A DNA stretch of 10,702 nt from a bacterium (GTDB taxonomy: Bacteria; SZUA-79; Acidulodesulfobacterales; Acidulodesulfobacteraceae): assembly GCA_021821565.1 (NCBI GenBank), contig JAKACI010000032.1, positions 1 to 10,702 on the forward strand, read 5' to 3'. Within the stretch, counting starts at the first letter, position 1. Each line of letters starts with the position of its first letter. The notes below the pieces were generated by a model. It worked only from the letters and a program-made list of their open reading frames with translations. It had not been told where the DNA came from and ran no database searches. This document shows positions 1 to 6,666 of this stretch, one piece after another. The position numbers were made by a program, and so were the translations under genes.

Positions 1-66
1 AACTAAAAAATAAATTTCTAACGGTGATTTTAAGTAATATTATAATTAAACACTATAAAAATAATG

Positions 67-72
67 TATAAT
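67..72 (+). promoter_or_regulatory. Possible -10 box of the usp gene
   Basis: Perfect TATAAT ending nine bases before the ATG at 81, preceded by TG. No good -35 box is visible 16-18 bp upstream. If used, transcription would begin at about 79-81, on the start codon. The sequence is so AT-rich that a chance TATAAT is quite possible. Confidence 0.35.
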
Positions 73-80
73 ATTAAATT

Positions 81-608
81 ATGAAAACAAAATTAGAAAA
101 TGAAGGTATTATTTCTTCAAAAAAAATTATAATAGGCATAAATTTAAATTTTGAAAGTTCATATGTGCTTAGATCTGCAATTTCTTTATTCAGAGAAGGC
201 AGCGCTCATTTTTATATTATGCATATTATCCCATTAAACATAAATGATGCTTTTTCTTTTATTAATTCTAAAGAACGCTTGCTTGAATCGAAAAAAAAAG
301 ATGTTTTTAATAATATTGAAAACATATTAAAAGAAAGCGGGCTATATTTTTTAAATTATGAAATTATAGTTTCTAAAGGGAGGCCTCATATTGAACTTAT
401 TAAATTTTCAAAAAAAAATGATGCTGATCTTATTGTTGTCGGCACTCATCAAAAAATAGGTTTAAAAGAGCTTGCTTTCGGTTCAATCTCTTTTTCTGTA
501 TCAAAAAATTCAATATGCCCTGTTTTGCTTATTCCTCTTAAAAATACGGCAAAATTATCGCAGGAAGGATTAGTGCGGGAAACAGTTTCTACGGCTAATA
601 TAATATAA
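81..608 (+). CDS. Universal stress protein (UspA family)
   Basis: A 175-residue single-domain Usp-fold protein, cytoplasmic, of the kind linked to survival under stress or growth arrest. The start of the first strand reads KKIIIGINLNFESS, the usual beta1 plus loop. The C-terminal half has VVGTHQKIGLKELAFGS (from about residue 119) followed by VSKNSICPVLLIP, the classical end of the domain. In ATP-binding members the pattern is G-x2-G-x9-G-S/T. Here the second glycine is replaced by Gln (G-T-H-Q), so nucleotide binding is uncertain. About 20 residues follow the last strand. The start is chosen because it lies just before beta1. No Shine-Dalgarno is visible, and a TATAAT lies at 67-72, so the message may be leaderless. 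It is separated from the next gene by 224 bp and looks monocistronic. Family call is secure; specific role is unknown. Confidence 0.88.
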   Translation: MKTKLENEGIISSKKIIIGINLNFESSYVLRSAISLFREGSAHFYIMHIIPLNINDAFSFINSKERLLESKKKDVFNNIENILKESGLYFLNYEIIVSKGRPHIELIKFSKKNDADLIVVGTHQKIGLKELAFGSISFSVSKNSICPVLLIPLKNTAKLSQEGLVRETVSTANII

Positions 609-659
609 CTAACAGCTAATTTCGGTAATTTATTTATTAATCTATTAATTTTTATTAAG

Positions 660-695
660 CAATTATTTTTTAGCAATTGTTTTATTTTTTTATTG
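660..695 (+). terminator. Weak terminator-like hairpin after usp
   Basis: A CAATT/AATTG stem (660-664 with 675-679) is followed by a T-rich run, TTTTATTTTTTT. The stem is only five pairs and AT-rich, so strength is doubtful. Position after the stop codon at 608 and before the next gene fits a terminator. Confidence 0.3.
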
Positions 696-832
696 ATTAA
701 TTTGTTTTATTAATTTCTTGTTAATTTTATTTATTTGGCAAATAAGGCAATATTGAAAAGAGATTGTTTTTGAAGATATTTAAATATATATAAATAAAAT
801 ATATAAATATAAATAAAAAAATAAATACTTTA

Positions 833-2995
833 ATGATAATAATTCACGATTTTAAAATTCAGTTATCAAAATTATATAAAGAAAAAAGTGCAGACAACAA
901 TAACAATAGAGAAGAGGAAGAAAGAGAATTTGAAGAAGAAATTATTTTTAAAACTATCAAAAATATACTTTCAGAATATTATAATGATTTTGTTAAGAAT
1001 GATGAAATACCGATTAAAGTTAAAATAATAAAAAAATCTCTCGATTTAAGGCAAAAAATAAGCAAGTCGGTATTTTTATTTATACTAGATATTATATCTA
1101 ATAATAAAAACGAACAAATTATTCTTGATTTTCTGTTAAAATCAGGATTAAAAGCAAGAATTGCCACTGAAAAAGAAAAAGAATTATATTATTACCTAAA
1201 TTCTGAAAATAAAGTAAATTTTTATAATAATTATAATAGTGATGACAATAATAATGACAATATTGGCGCCGATGACACTATTAATAATTATGGCGGTAAT
1301 AGTTCTATTAAAGAACCGTTAACCGCTTTGCCTTTCGGAAAGATTGAGAAACAGTCAATCGGACTGCTCCCGGATTCATTTAAAAAACAAAAAAAACCAG
1401 CGGTAATTATTATAGGTATGGGTCCTGCAGGTATTTTTGCCGCCGTTGAGTTATTAAAAAACGACATACATCCTGTTATTATTGAAAAAGGTAAAAAAGT
1501 TGAAAACAGACAGATAGATGTTGACGCTTTTTTTAAAAGCGGTGTTTTTAATCCTTATAGCAATGTCGTATTCGGCGAAGGAGGCGCGGGAACTTTTTCA
1601 GACGGGAAACTTACAACAAGAAAAAAAGATTATTATGTAGGTTATTGTATGAATTTTTTGGTTAAAATGGGTGCGGATAAAAAAATTTTAACCGAAAGCA
1701 GACCTCATATAGGAAGCGATGTATTAATTGAAATACTTAAAAATATAAGAAAGTATTTAATAGATAATGGCGCAGAACTACTATTTGAAGAAGAGCTTGA
1801 GGATATATTTCTTTCTAATAATACTAATATTATTAATAAATCTGCGTATAACCCTCCATGTGCTGATTCAGTAGATGCCAATTTAAAACTTGACTGTATT
1901 AAAACAAGCAAAAAGATCATGAAGGCAGATTATTTAATTTTAGCTGCCGGGGCAAATGATTTTAAAACATACGAAATGCTTTTTGATAGAGGTTTGCAGA
2001 TGGAACAAAAGCCTTTTGCAATTGGATTTAGAATTGAACATAAACGAGAATTTATTGACAGAATTTTATTAAAAGAAAATAAAAATAGCGATATTTACAA
2101 TAATATGAATATGTCTATAAATAGTGGCTCTGCAATTAATAAAACATTAAAAGACATTAACAGAGCCAATGCTAATAACGCTAATATGAACAATATTACC
2201 GGCAATCACTATAGTAACAGCCATTATGATAATCCTAAACTTACAGGTATGTACTACAATTTGAGTTCAAAAAATTACGGGGGATATTCTTTTTGTATGT
2301 GTCCTGGAGGCGTTGTTATCTGTTCAAGTTCCGAAGACGGACATCTTTGCGTAAACGGAATGAGCTACTCAGGGAGAAATCTTGAAAACTCAAATAGCGC
2401 TATCGTTGCTTCCGTAATGCCCGGCGATTTGCCAAAAATTTACGAAAATAAAATTAATAACGATAATAATAAATATAATGGCTCTCTAGGTCTTCTCTAT
2501 TTTAGACAAGATTTAGAAAAAGATTCGTTCATTGCAGGAGGAGGTTTGTTTTCCGCTCCTTTTCAATATACTGCAGAATATATAGGTGATATTTTTAAAA
2601 ATTATAATTTTAATAAAAATTTTTTAAAAAATATTAGAAACAATGACGGAGAGCATAATTTGAATATGCCTTCTCCGTCATATAAACCGGCTGTAAAGCA
2701 TTATGAACTTTTTAAATTATTACCCGACTTTATAAATATTAAATTAGCAGGAACATTAACGGAATTTGATGAAAAATTTCCCGGATTTATCGACAATTCG
2801 ATTTTAACAGGAATTGAAGCAGGAACTTCTTCCGCCGTCCGTATTTTAAGAAATAATGATTATCAATCTGTTAATGTTGAAGGGATTTATCCTTGTGGCG
2901 AAGGTTCCGGATATTCGGGAGGAATTGTCACAAGTGCTATTGACGGGGTAAAATGTGCTATTTCAATTGCGAAAAAAATTAAAAATAAAAATTAA
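833..2995 (+). CDS. FAD-dependent oxidoreductase, COG2509-like, with Asn-rich insertions
   Basis: A 720-residue cytoplasmic flavoprotein of the uncharacterised NAD(P)/FAD-dependent dehydrogenase group (COG2509); its substrate is not known. A roughly 190-residue N-terminal extension is followed by the Rossmann motif G195-M-G-P-A-G200 with an acidic E218 at the end of the second strand, as expected for FAD ribose binding. The family signature F-GEGGAG-TFSDGKL is at about 247-260, a YSFCMCPGG motif is near 485, and the C-terminal FAD motif is PCGEGSGYSGG at 687-697 followed by the AIDGVK helix. The family usually has about 450-550 residues. The excess is Asn/Asp-rich low complexity at about 131-160, 413-467 and a short one near 545, all between conserved blocks, so the core looks intact. 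No Shine-Dalgarno precedes the ATG, and no better start is seen downstream. Genes on both sides are more than 220 bp away, so it is probably transcribed alone. Confidence 0.85.
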   Translation: MIIIHDFKIQLSKLYKEKSADNNNNREEEEREFEEEIIFKTIKNILSEYYNDFVKNDEIPIKVKIIKKSLDLRQKISKSVFLFILDIISNNKNEQIILDFLLKSGLKARIATEKEKELYYYLNSENKVNFYNNYNSDDNNNDNIGADDTINNYGGNSSIKEPLTALPFGKIEKQSIGLLPDSFKKQKKPAVIIIGMGPAGIFAAVELLKNDIHPVIIEKGKKVENRQIDVDAFFKSGVFNPYSNVVFGEGGAGTFSDGKLTTRKKDYYVGYCMNFLVKMGADKKILTESRPHIGSDVLIEILKNIRKYLIDNGAELLFEEELEDIFLSNNTNIINKSAYNPPCADSVDANLKLDCIKTSKKIMKADYLILAAGANDFKTYEMLFDRGLQMEQKPFAIGFRIEHKREFIDRILLKENKNSDIYNNMNMSINSGSAINKTLKDINRANANNANMNNITGNHYSNSHYDNPKLTGMYYNLSSKNYGGYSFCMCPGGVVICSSSEDGHLCVNGMSYSGRNLENSNSAIVASVMPGDLPKIYENKINNDNNKYNGSLGLLYFRQDLEKDSFIAGGGLFSAPFQYTAEYIGDIFKNYNFNKNFLKNIRNNDGEHNLNMPSPSYKPAVKHYELFKLLPDFINIKLAGTLTEFDEKFPGFIDNSILTGIEAGTSSAVRILRNNDYQSVNVEGIYPCGEGSGYSGGIVTSAIDGVKCAISIAKKIKNKN

Positions 2996-3025
2996 TAATT
3001 TTAAGGTCAAATTAAACATTTTTAT

Positions 3026-3047
3026 AATATCTAAAAAATATCTAAAA
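3026..3047. repeat. 11-bp tandem duplication
   Basis: AATATCTAAAA occurs twice in exact tandem (3026-3036, 3037-3047), just after the oxidoreductase gene. The surrounding intergenic 2996-3250 is almost pure A/T. Confidence 0.7.
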
Positions 3048-3119
3048 AATTAATTTTAATTATTGATTTATTATTATTATTAATATATATTTATTATTAA
3101 TTATTTTTTTTGATTTAAT

Positions 3120-3136
3120 TTAAGCAGAAGGCTTAA
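3120..3136. promoter_or_regulatory. Inverted repeat upstream of the MCP-like gene
   Basis: TTAAGC-AGAAG-GCTTAA is a perfect 6-bp inverted repeat with a 5-base spacer in otherwise AT-only DNA. No T-run follows on either strand, so an operator-type protein site is more likely than an intrinsic terminator. It lies 114 bp before the ATG at 3251. Confidence 0.3.
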
Positions 3137-3250
3137 ACACTAAATACATTAAACGGTATTTTCAAATAAAAGCTTCATTTAAAATATAATATTTTATAAT
3201 ATATTTATATTTCAAAAAATTATTTAAATAAAATTTAAGGCGAGAATGTT

Positions 3251-3964
3251 ATGAAAATATTATCAAAAAGTTCTTATGCAAATTTAATTTCTGAAATAAA
3301 TGAACTTAGAAAAAAAAATGAAGAATTAAATAAAAATTTATCTAAAAAAGATAGCGAAATTAATTCATTAAACGACAATTTCAAAAATAATATTGACGAA
3401 TTAAATTCAAAAATAAAAAAATTAGAATCCGATATGGTTTCAAAAGATAGTCTTTTAAATTCATTTGCTTCTGATTCCGATGAGTTGGCAAAAGTAAAGG
3501 AAGTAATGCAAAATATTTTAAAATCATGCCAGGATGGAACGGGACACGCAAAAAATTATATAGAGTCATTGTCGGAAGTGTATTCCAGCTCATTTTCAAC
3601 GCTTCAAAAAACATATAAAGATTCCGTAGAATTATATAAACTTACCTTATTCACTGATGAAATATTAAATGTTATAGTTTCAATAACAGACCAGATTAAT
3701 TTATTGGCTTTAAACGCTGCTATCGAGGCGGCAAGAGCAGGTGAGGCAGGAAGAGGTTTTGCAGTTGTTGCAGACGAAGTAAGAAAACTTTCCGAAAAAT
3801 CTTCCAGTTCTACAAAAGAAATTTCAAATGTTTTATTCGGTATAAGAAAAGTCAGCGCTAAACTTAACAATACTCTACGTATTGACGATAAACTTAATGA
3901 AACTTTAACTAAAACTATTAAAAATATAGAAGAAGAGTTAAAAAAGATTTGTCAAAAAAATTAA
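3251..3964 (+). CDS. Soluble methyl-accepting chemotaxis-type signalling protein
   Basis: A 237-residue protein with no membrane segment and no recognisable sensor domain. Residues about 12-70 form a Lys/Glu/Asn-rich coiled coil. The chemoreceptor hairpin tip is near 145-185: [39 protein letters not shown], which is the CheA/CheW-contacting region of MCPs. The helices flanking the tip are much shorter than in normal receptors (about 50 residues after the tip), so it is a minimal cytoplasmic receptor. A weak AAGG lies ten bases before the ATG. The next gene, 206 bp downstream on the same strand, encodes an ODP-type diiron oxygen-binding protein, which is the likely sensory partner. Role inferred: relays oxygen or redox signals to CheA. 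Family call secure, pairing is inference from context. Confidence 0.85.
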   Translation: MKILSKSSYANLISEINELRKKNEELNKNLSKKDSEINSLNDNFKNNIDELNSKIKKLESDMVSKDSLLNSFASDSDELAKVKEVMQNILKSCQDGTGHAKNYIESLSEVYSSSFSTLQKTYKDSVELYKLTLFTDEILNVIVSITDQINLLALNAAIEAARAGEAGRGFAVVADEVRKLSEKSSSSTKEISNVLFGIRKVSAKLNNTLRIDDKLNETLTKTIKNIEEELKKICQKN

Positions 3965-4014
3965 TATTAAAATAATATAATACATAATAATATAAAGATA
4001 AATATTTTCAAAAT

Positions 4015-4041
4015 AAATATAATAAATATAATAAATATAAT
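4015..4041. repeat. 9-bp AT tandem repeat, three copies
   Basis: AAATATAAT three times in exact tandem (4015-4023, 4024-4032, 4033-4041) between the MCP-like gene and the diiron gene. Probably slippage in AT-only DNA. Confidence 0.6.
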
Positions 4042-4082
4042 ATTATTTATATAGATAAATTTAATAGCATCATATTATTATA

Positions 4083-4117
4083 TTGATAGACAGCATTAAT
4101 TGATAGCGTATTCTATC
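4083..4117. promoter_or_regulatory. Clustered TTGATAG half-sites upstream of the diiron gene
   Basis: TTGATAG occurs at 4083-4089 and again at 4100-4106, exactly 17 bp apart. The second copy also forms GATAG-N6-CTATC with 4113-4117. These are the only GC-containing words in this spacer and could be an operator for the diiron gene at 4171. No protein can be named. Confidence 0.25.
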
Positions 4118-4132
4118 TAATCTGTAACGATA

Positions 4133-4153
4133 TATTAATAATTGTTATTAATA
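4133..4153. promoter_or_regulatory. 9-bp AT palindrome just before the diiron gene's ribosome site
   Basis: TATTAATAA-TTG-TTATTAATA is a perfect inverted repeat ending six bases before the AGGAGAAGG Shine-Dalgarno (4159-4167). It could be an operator or an RNA hairpin in the leader. Chance is possible in such AT-rich DNA. Confidence 0.25.
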
Positions 4154-4170
4154 AAATTAGGAGAAGGTTA

Positions 4171-4923
4171 ATGATTTCAGAAACATTATATGAAGATGAT
4201 AATCATAAATTTTTATATTTTGGCAAAGACCCCGATAGACCCGAATATATAATAGACACCAATCAATATTTAATTATTCACGATAAAGCAGGATGCGTGT
4301 TAGACCCAGGCGGAATAGAGATGTTTTCAACCGTTTCTTCTTCTTTAGCCGGAGAAATAAGAATGTCGGATGTTAAATATTTTTTCTGTTCGCATCAAGA
4401 CCCGGATGTTAATTCATCTTTAGCTTTATGGGTTTCTATAACGGATGCTAAAGTTATTATTGACAGAATATGGTCAACATTTATAACACACTATGGCGTT
4501 GAACCTAAAAATATGATAATGATTGAAGATAACGGTATGAAATTTAATATGACTAAAGATTATTCTTTTGATATTATTCCTGCTCATTATCTTCATTCCC
4601 CCGGTAATTTAAACTTATATGATCCTATTTCAAAGATTCTTTTTACCGGAGATATAGGAGCGGGGCTAATGCCTAAAGAAGATTTAAAAACAAAAAAAAG
4701 CAGAAATATTTATGTTAGCAATTTTAACGAACATATAAAATATATAGAATGGTTTCATAAAAGGTTTATGGGCTCAATGGAAGCAAAAAAAGCATGGATC
4801 GACAGAATTTCAAAATTAGATATTGAAACTATTGCTCCTCAGCATGGTCTTGTTTATAAAGGCAAAGATATGGTTAACGATTTCTTAAATTGGTTTGACA
4901 CATTAAAAATAGGTCTTTATTAA
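4171..4923 (+). CDS. ODP-type oxygen-binding diiron protein (metallo-beta-lactamase fold)
   Basis: A 250-residue cytoplasmic protein with the metallo-beta-lactamase fold of flavodiiron proteins but without a flavodoxin domain. Candidate diiron ligands are H75, D77 and D79 in SHQDPDV, H142 in HYLHSPGN, D161 in FTGDIGAG and H225 in PQHG. The HxDxD pattern (a proline between the two Asp and no following HxG) is what distinguishes ODP-like oxygen sensors and flavodiiron relatives from hydrolytic lactamases. In spirochaetes such a protein (ODP of Treponema denticola) binds O2 at the diiron site and works with the chemotaxis machinery. Here the upstream neighbour is an MCP signalling protein, which supports the same job. 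The start is fixed by AGGAGAAGG at 4159-4167. An alternative is a stand-alone NO/O2 reductase partner, less likely without flavodoxin or rubredoxin nearby. Confidence 0.82.
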   Translation: MISETLYEDDNHKFLYFGKDPDRPEYIIDTNQYLIIHDKAGCVLDPGGIEMFSTVSSSLAGEIRMSDVKYFFCSHQDPDVNSSLALWVSITDAKVIIDRIWSTFITHYGVEPKNMIMIEDNGMKFNMTKDYSFDIIPAHYLHSPGNLNLYDPISKILFTGDIGAGLMPKEDLKTKKSRNIYVSNFNEHIKYIEWFHKRFMGSMEAKKAWIDRISKLDIETIAPQHGLVYKGKDMVNDFLNWFDTLKIGLY

Positions 4924-4933
4924 GAATAAAATT

Positions 4934-4961
4934 ATTAATTTATTATAAATTATAAATTAAT
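4934..4961. terminator. AT-only hairpin after the diiron gene
   Basis: ATTAATTTAT (4934-4943) and ATAAATTAAT (4952-4961) form a perfect 10-bp inverted repeat with an 8-base loop, starting ten bases after the stop codon. It has no G/C pairs and no T-run behind it, so it would be at best a weak terminator or 3' end stabiliser. Confidence 0.3.
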
Positions 4962-5049
4962 TATACAGGATTGACACAAAATTTTGAACGGTCTCTATAT
5001 TAAATAAAAAAATATAATAATTAAATATTAACTCTTGATTTTATATTTT

Positions 5050-5082
5050 AACACAATGCTCACACAATGCTCGCACAATGCT
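5050..5082. repeat. 11-bp tandem repeat, three copies
   Basis: TACACAATGCT, CACACAATGCT and CGCACAATGCT follow each other at 5050-5060, 5061-5071 and 5072-5082. The period is one helical turn. On the minus strand the repeat covers and disrupts the CEHC codons of the HMA remnant at 5060-5122: the extra copy brings in the TGA stop. Confidence 0.75.
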
Positions 5083-5122
5083 CGCATGACATACCATATA
5101 CATTAATTTTTTCATTCTTCAT
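5060..5122 (-). pseudogene. HMA metal-binding domain remnant or 20-residue micropeptide
   Basis: On the minus strand an ATG at 5122-5120 opens a frame reading MKNEKINVYGMSCEHCASIV and then TGA. AGAGGA (plus-strand TCCTCT, 5130-5135) lies seven bases upstream as a well-placed Shine-Dalgarno. The 20 residues align without gaps with the start of the MerA HMA domain in this window (12 of 20 identical), including both cysteines at positions 13 and 16 of the G-M-S/T-C-x-x-C motif. An HMA domain should continue for about 45 more residues, and no continuation is found in any frame. The break falls in the 11-bp triple repeat. Removing one repeat unit restores the frame for only seven more codons (LKYKIKS). 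It follows merR on the same strand by 214 bp. Most likely a decayed mercury or copper chaperone gene; a functional CxxC micropeptide cannot be excluded. Confidence 0.55.
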
Positions 5123-5288
5123 TATTATTTCCTCTTTATTTATTTTTAGTTAAGTATAATTTAATTTAAATTTATAATTAATTTGCTTTATGATTTCTTT
5201 CGCATGTATTTTGTAATAATGGGTAATTTTATTATACAACAAACATCCTCGTTAAAAATATAAATATTTTATTTATCTTATCCTTTTT

Positions 5289-5345
5289 TATATCTTTAGT
5301 TATATCTTTTTATATCGCAAAATCTTAAACTTTATCTTAAACTTT
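5289..5345. repeat. 12-bp tandem repeats at the 3' end of merR
   Basis: ATCTTAAACTTT is duplicated exactly at 5322-5333 and 5334-5345. The second copy contains the merR stop codon (TTA at 5337-5339 on the plus strand). Next to it TATATCTTT recurs with a 12-bp period at 5289-5309. This looks like slippage duplication. Confidence 0.6.
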
Positions 5346-5729
5346 AAAGAAATCGTCTAAAATAGGACATTCTGAATTATTATTTTTTTCTTCACATAAC
5401 GATATAAGATTTAAAAGCTCGCTGCGTATCAAATTTAAAGAATTAATCTTCTTATCTATTTCATAAACTTTTTCTTTAGCTAACTTCTTCACATTTGTGC
5501 AGGTATTATATTTATTGCTATTTAATGAAAAAAGTTCAGAAACCTGCTTTAAGGAAAAACCTATATATTTTGCATGTTTTATAAAACGCAAAATATTAAC
5601 GGCCTTTTCAGAATATATCCTATATCCCGATTCACTTACATCGGGTTTGTTAATTAATCCTATCCGCTCGTAATATCTGATGGTTTGGATGTTTAAATTA
5701 ACTGCTTTAGCTAATTGTCCGATAGTCAT
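5337..5729 (-). CDS. merR: Mercury-responsive MerR regulator
   Basis: A 130-residue MerR-family activator/repressor. The N-terminal winged helix reads TIGQLAKAVNLNIQTIRYYERIGLI (residues 2-26), followed by GYRIYSEKAVNILRFI and a long dimerisation helix at about 79-108. The metal-binding cysteines are C77, C112 and C121, the last in ECPIL. Spacings of 35 and 9 residues are exactly those of C82, C117 and C126 of Tn501 MerR, and the CP(L/I) after the last Cys also matches. This separates it from CueR, ZntR or PbrR types and makes Hg(II) the expected inducer. The start is set by the beginning of the helix-turn-helix; AGGTG (minus, 5743-5747) is 13 bases away, which is long. It is divergent from the mer genes and has its own MerR-type promoter at 5846-5877. 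Confidence 0.9.
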   Translation of the reverse strand: MTIGQLAKAVNLNIQTIRYYERIGLINKPDVSESGYRIYSEKAVNILRFIKHAKYIGFSLKQVSELFSLNSNKYNTCTNVKKLAKEKVYEIDKKINSLNLIRSELLNLISLCEEKNNNSECPILDDFFKV

Positions 5730-5845
5730 ATTTTTTATTTTTCACCTCATCTTATAATACTATTGTAAATTTTATCATAAATTACAGATGCTCTGCGGCA
5801 GATTTTTTCTTAGTTCCAATTTTTATTTTGGATCGTAATATTACT

Positions 5846-5877
5846 ATTATAAATATTATAGCTAAGTACAATGTCAA
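5846..5877 (-). promoter_or_regulatory. merR promoter with 20-bp spacer and MerR-like operator
   Basis: Read on the minus strand: TTGACA (5877-5872), 20 bp, TATAAT (5851-5846). The spacer begins TTGTACTTAG and contains TTGTA-N6-TATAA as an imperfect dyad, close to the TTATACTAAG at the same place in the mer promoter. Overlong spacers with a central dyad are the hallmark of MerR-controlled promoters. It probably drives and autoregulates merR. A second TATAAT at 5860-5855 has only an 11-bp spacer and is unlikely to be used with this -35. Confidence 0.55.
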
Positions 5878-5988
5878 GTTATTTTTTTATTTTAAATCTT
5901 ATCAATATTATTATTATTTTTAATAAATATTTTATATTAAAATCTATTTTATTTATATTATTATATTAAAATTATATTAAAAAAAAGC

Positions 5989-6020
5989 TTGACATTATAC
6001 TAAGGTATAGGGTGTAAAAT
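5989..6020 (+). promoter_or_regulatory. mer operon promoter and MerR operator
   Basis: TTGACA at 5989-5994, TAAAAT at 6015-6020, spacer 20 bp. Inside the spacer TATAC-TAAG-GTATA (5996-6009) is a 5-bp dyad with a 4-base centre, the geometry of mer operators (GTAC-N4-GTAC in Tn501), and the following GGGTGT resembles Gram-positive mer operators. The long spacer should hold the promoter inactive until Hg-MerR untwists the DNA. Transcription would start around 6027 and run into the gene at 6173. Confidence 0.8.
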
Positions 6021-6172
6021 ACAATATGAAGATATAATGAGTTTAAATTTTAGTGCATGACCAAAGTTATGTGCGCTATAAAGGCGGTGGTATTGTATTA
6101 TATTATGCCATACGGCTTTTATCTGCCTATTTAAAATAAAAATTATAAAAAATAAACAATTTGGAGGATTTT

Positions 6173-6565
6173 ATGAGTGTAAAAAATTATTTAAAAAGGA
6201 AAAATGTTATTACAGGTTTTTTTGTTGTTTTGATTTTAGGTTCGTTGATATTGGCGACATCGGCATTTATCTATAAAAAAAACGATGTTTCAGGGGCAGT
6301 TGCGCTAACCGCTTTTAAGAATACAAACGCTATTAATACGGACAAATTTAAAGTTTACGGGCTTATATGCGGAGATACTTTCTGTATAGACTCTATTCAA
6401 AACGCGCTTTATAAGATAAAAGGGGTTACTTCGGCAAAGGTTGATATGAATAATCAGGAGGCAATCGTAAAATTTCATGGAAATATTCCTCCCGAAACTT
6501 TCATAGAGGCAATAGACGGCGCATCCAACGCTATGTTTCATTATACCGCCCATTATATAAAATAA
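6173..6565 (+). CDS. Membrane-anchored HMA-like metal-binding protein with C-x4-C motif
   Basis: The ATG at 6173 has GGAGG at 6163-6167, so the protein is 130 residues; a longer TTG start at 6161 would put the ribosome site inside the gene and is rejected. A basic N-terminus (KNYLKRKN) precedes one membrane helix at about 14-34, predicting an anchored protein with its C-terminal domain outside the cytoplasm. Residues about 60-125 have the HMA layout, aligning with the MerP-like protein of this operon: VYGLICGDTFCIDSIQNALYKIKG against GMTCGGCIISVNKAIKKVEG. The usual CxxC is replaced by C66-x4-C71, two residues longer. As first gene behind the Hg-controlled promoter it probably takes the place of periplasmic MerP, feeding MerT. 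Function is inference; the fold assignment is moderately sure. Confidence 0.65.
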   Translation: MSVKNYLKRKNVITGFFVVLILGSLILATSAFIYKKNDVSGAVALTAFKNTNAINTDKFKVYGLICGDTFCIDSIQNALYKIKGVTSAKVDMNNQEAIVKFHGNIPPETFIEAIDGASNAMFHYTAHYIK

Positions 6566-6585
6566 ATGCATGGCATAATATATCA

Positions 6586-6607
6586 ATTAGTAAATAATTA
6601 GTAAATA
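6586..6607. repeat. 11-bp tandem duplication
   Basis: ATTAGTAAATA twice in exact tandem (6586-6596 and 6597-6607), immediately before the inverted-repeat element at 6615. Confidence 0.7.
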
Positions 6608-6666
6608 AATACCCAAAATTGCCGATAGAGATTATTAAAAGTGCTTTAATGTTTTAAAAAGACTGA

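Larger units (their letters stand above)
4924..5336. other. 413-bp AT-rich spacer between convergent genes
   Basis: The spacer lies between the end of the diiron gene (plus) and the end of merR (minus). It contains an AT hairpin (4934-4961), an 11-bp triple repeat (5050-5082), a short HMA remnant on the minus strand (5060-5122) and 12-bp tandem repeats (5289-5345). Nothing else was recognised in it. Confidence 0.6.
5730..6172. other. 443-bp divergent control region of the mer locus
   Basis: Between merR (minus) and the first mer gene (plus) there is no gene. It holds a merR leader of about 110 bases, the merR promoter (5846-5877), about 110 bp of A/T-only DNA, the mer promoter/operator (5989-6020) and a mer leader of about 145 bases. 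The leader contains GGCGGTGGTAT and ATGCCATACGGC (around 6081-6118), which could pair weakly; no known riboswitch was recognised. Confidence 0.6.

Noticed and set aside
449..676. Antisense open frame over the end of the usp gene
   Set aside because: It overlaps a clear Usp coding frame and has no family features; the same holds for antisense frames within the oxidoreductase, MCP, HMA, MerT and YHS genes.
3120..3136. TTAAGC/GCTTAA hairpin as an intrinsic terminator
   Set aside because: No T-run follows on either strand and it is about 125 bp from the upstream stop; kept only as a possible operator.
4171..4923. Flavodiiron NO/O2 reductase or true beta-lactamase
   Set aside because: No flavodoxin domain is present and the HxDxD ligand pattern is not the hydrolase HxHxDH.
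5050..5082. Triple 11-bp repeat as a CRISPR array or plasmid iterons
   Set aside because: Units are too short and directly abutting for CRISPR, and no replication gene is nearby.
6021..6056. Short leader peptide frames (ATG at 6026 and 6039) in the mer leader
   Set aside because: They are three and seven codons long with no ribosome site and no meaningful sequence.
6161..6172. Upstream TTG start for the first HMA gene
   Set aside because: These codons are the GGAGG ribosome-binding site of the ATG at 6173, so the shorter start is preferred.
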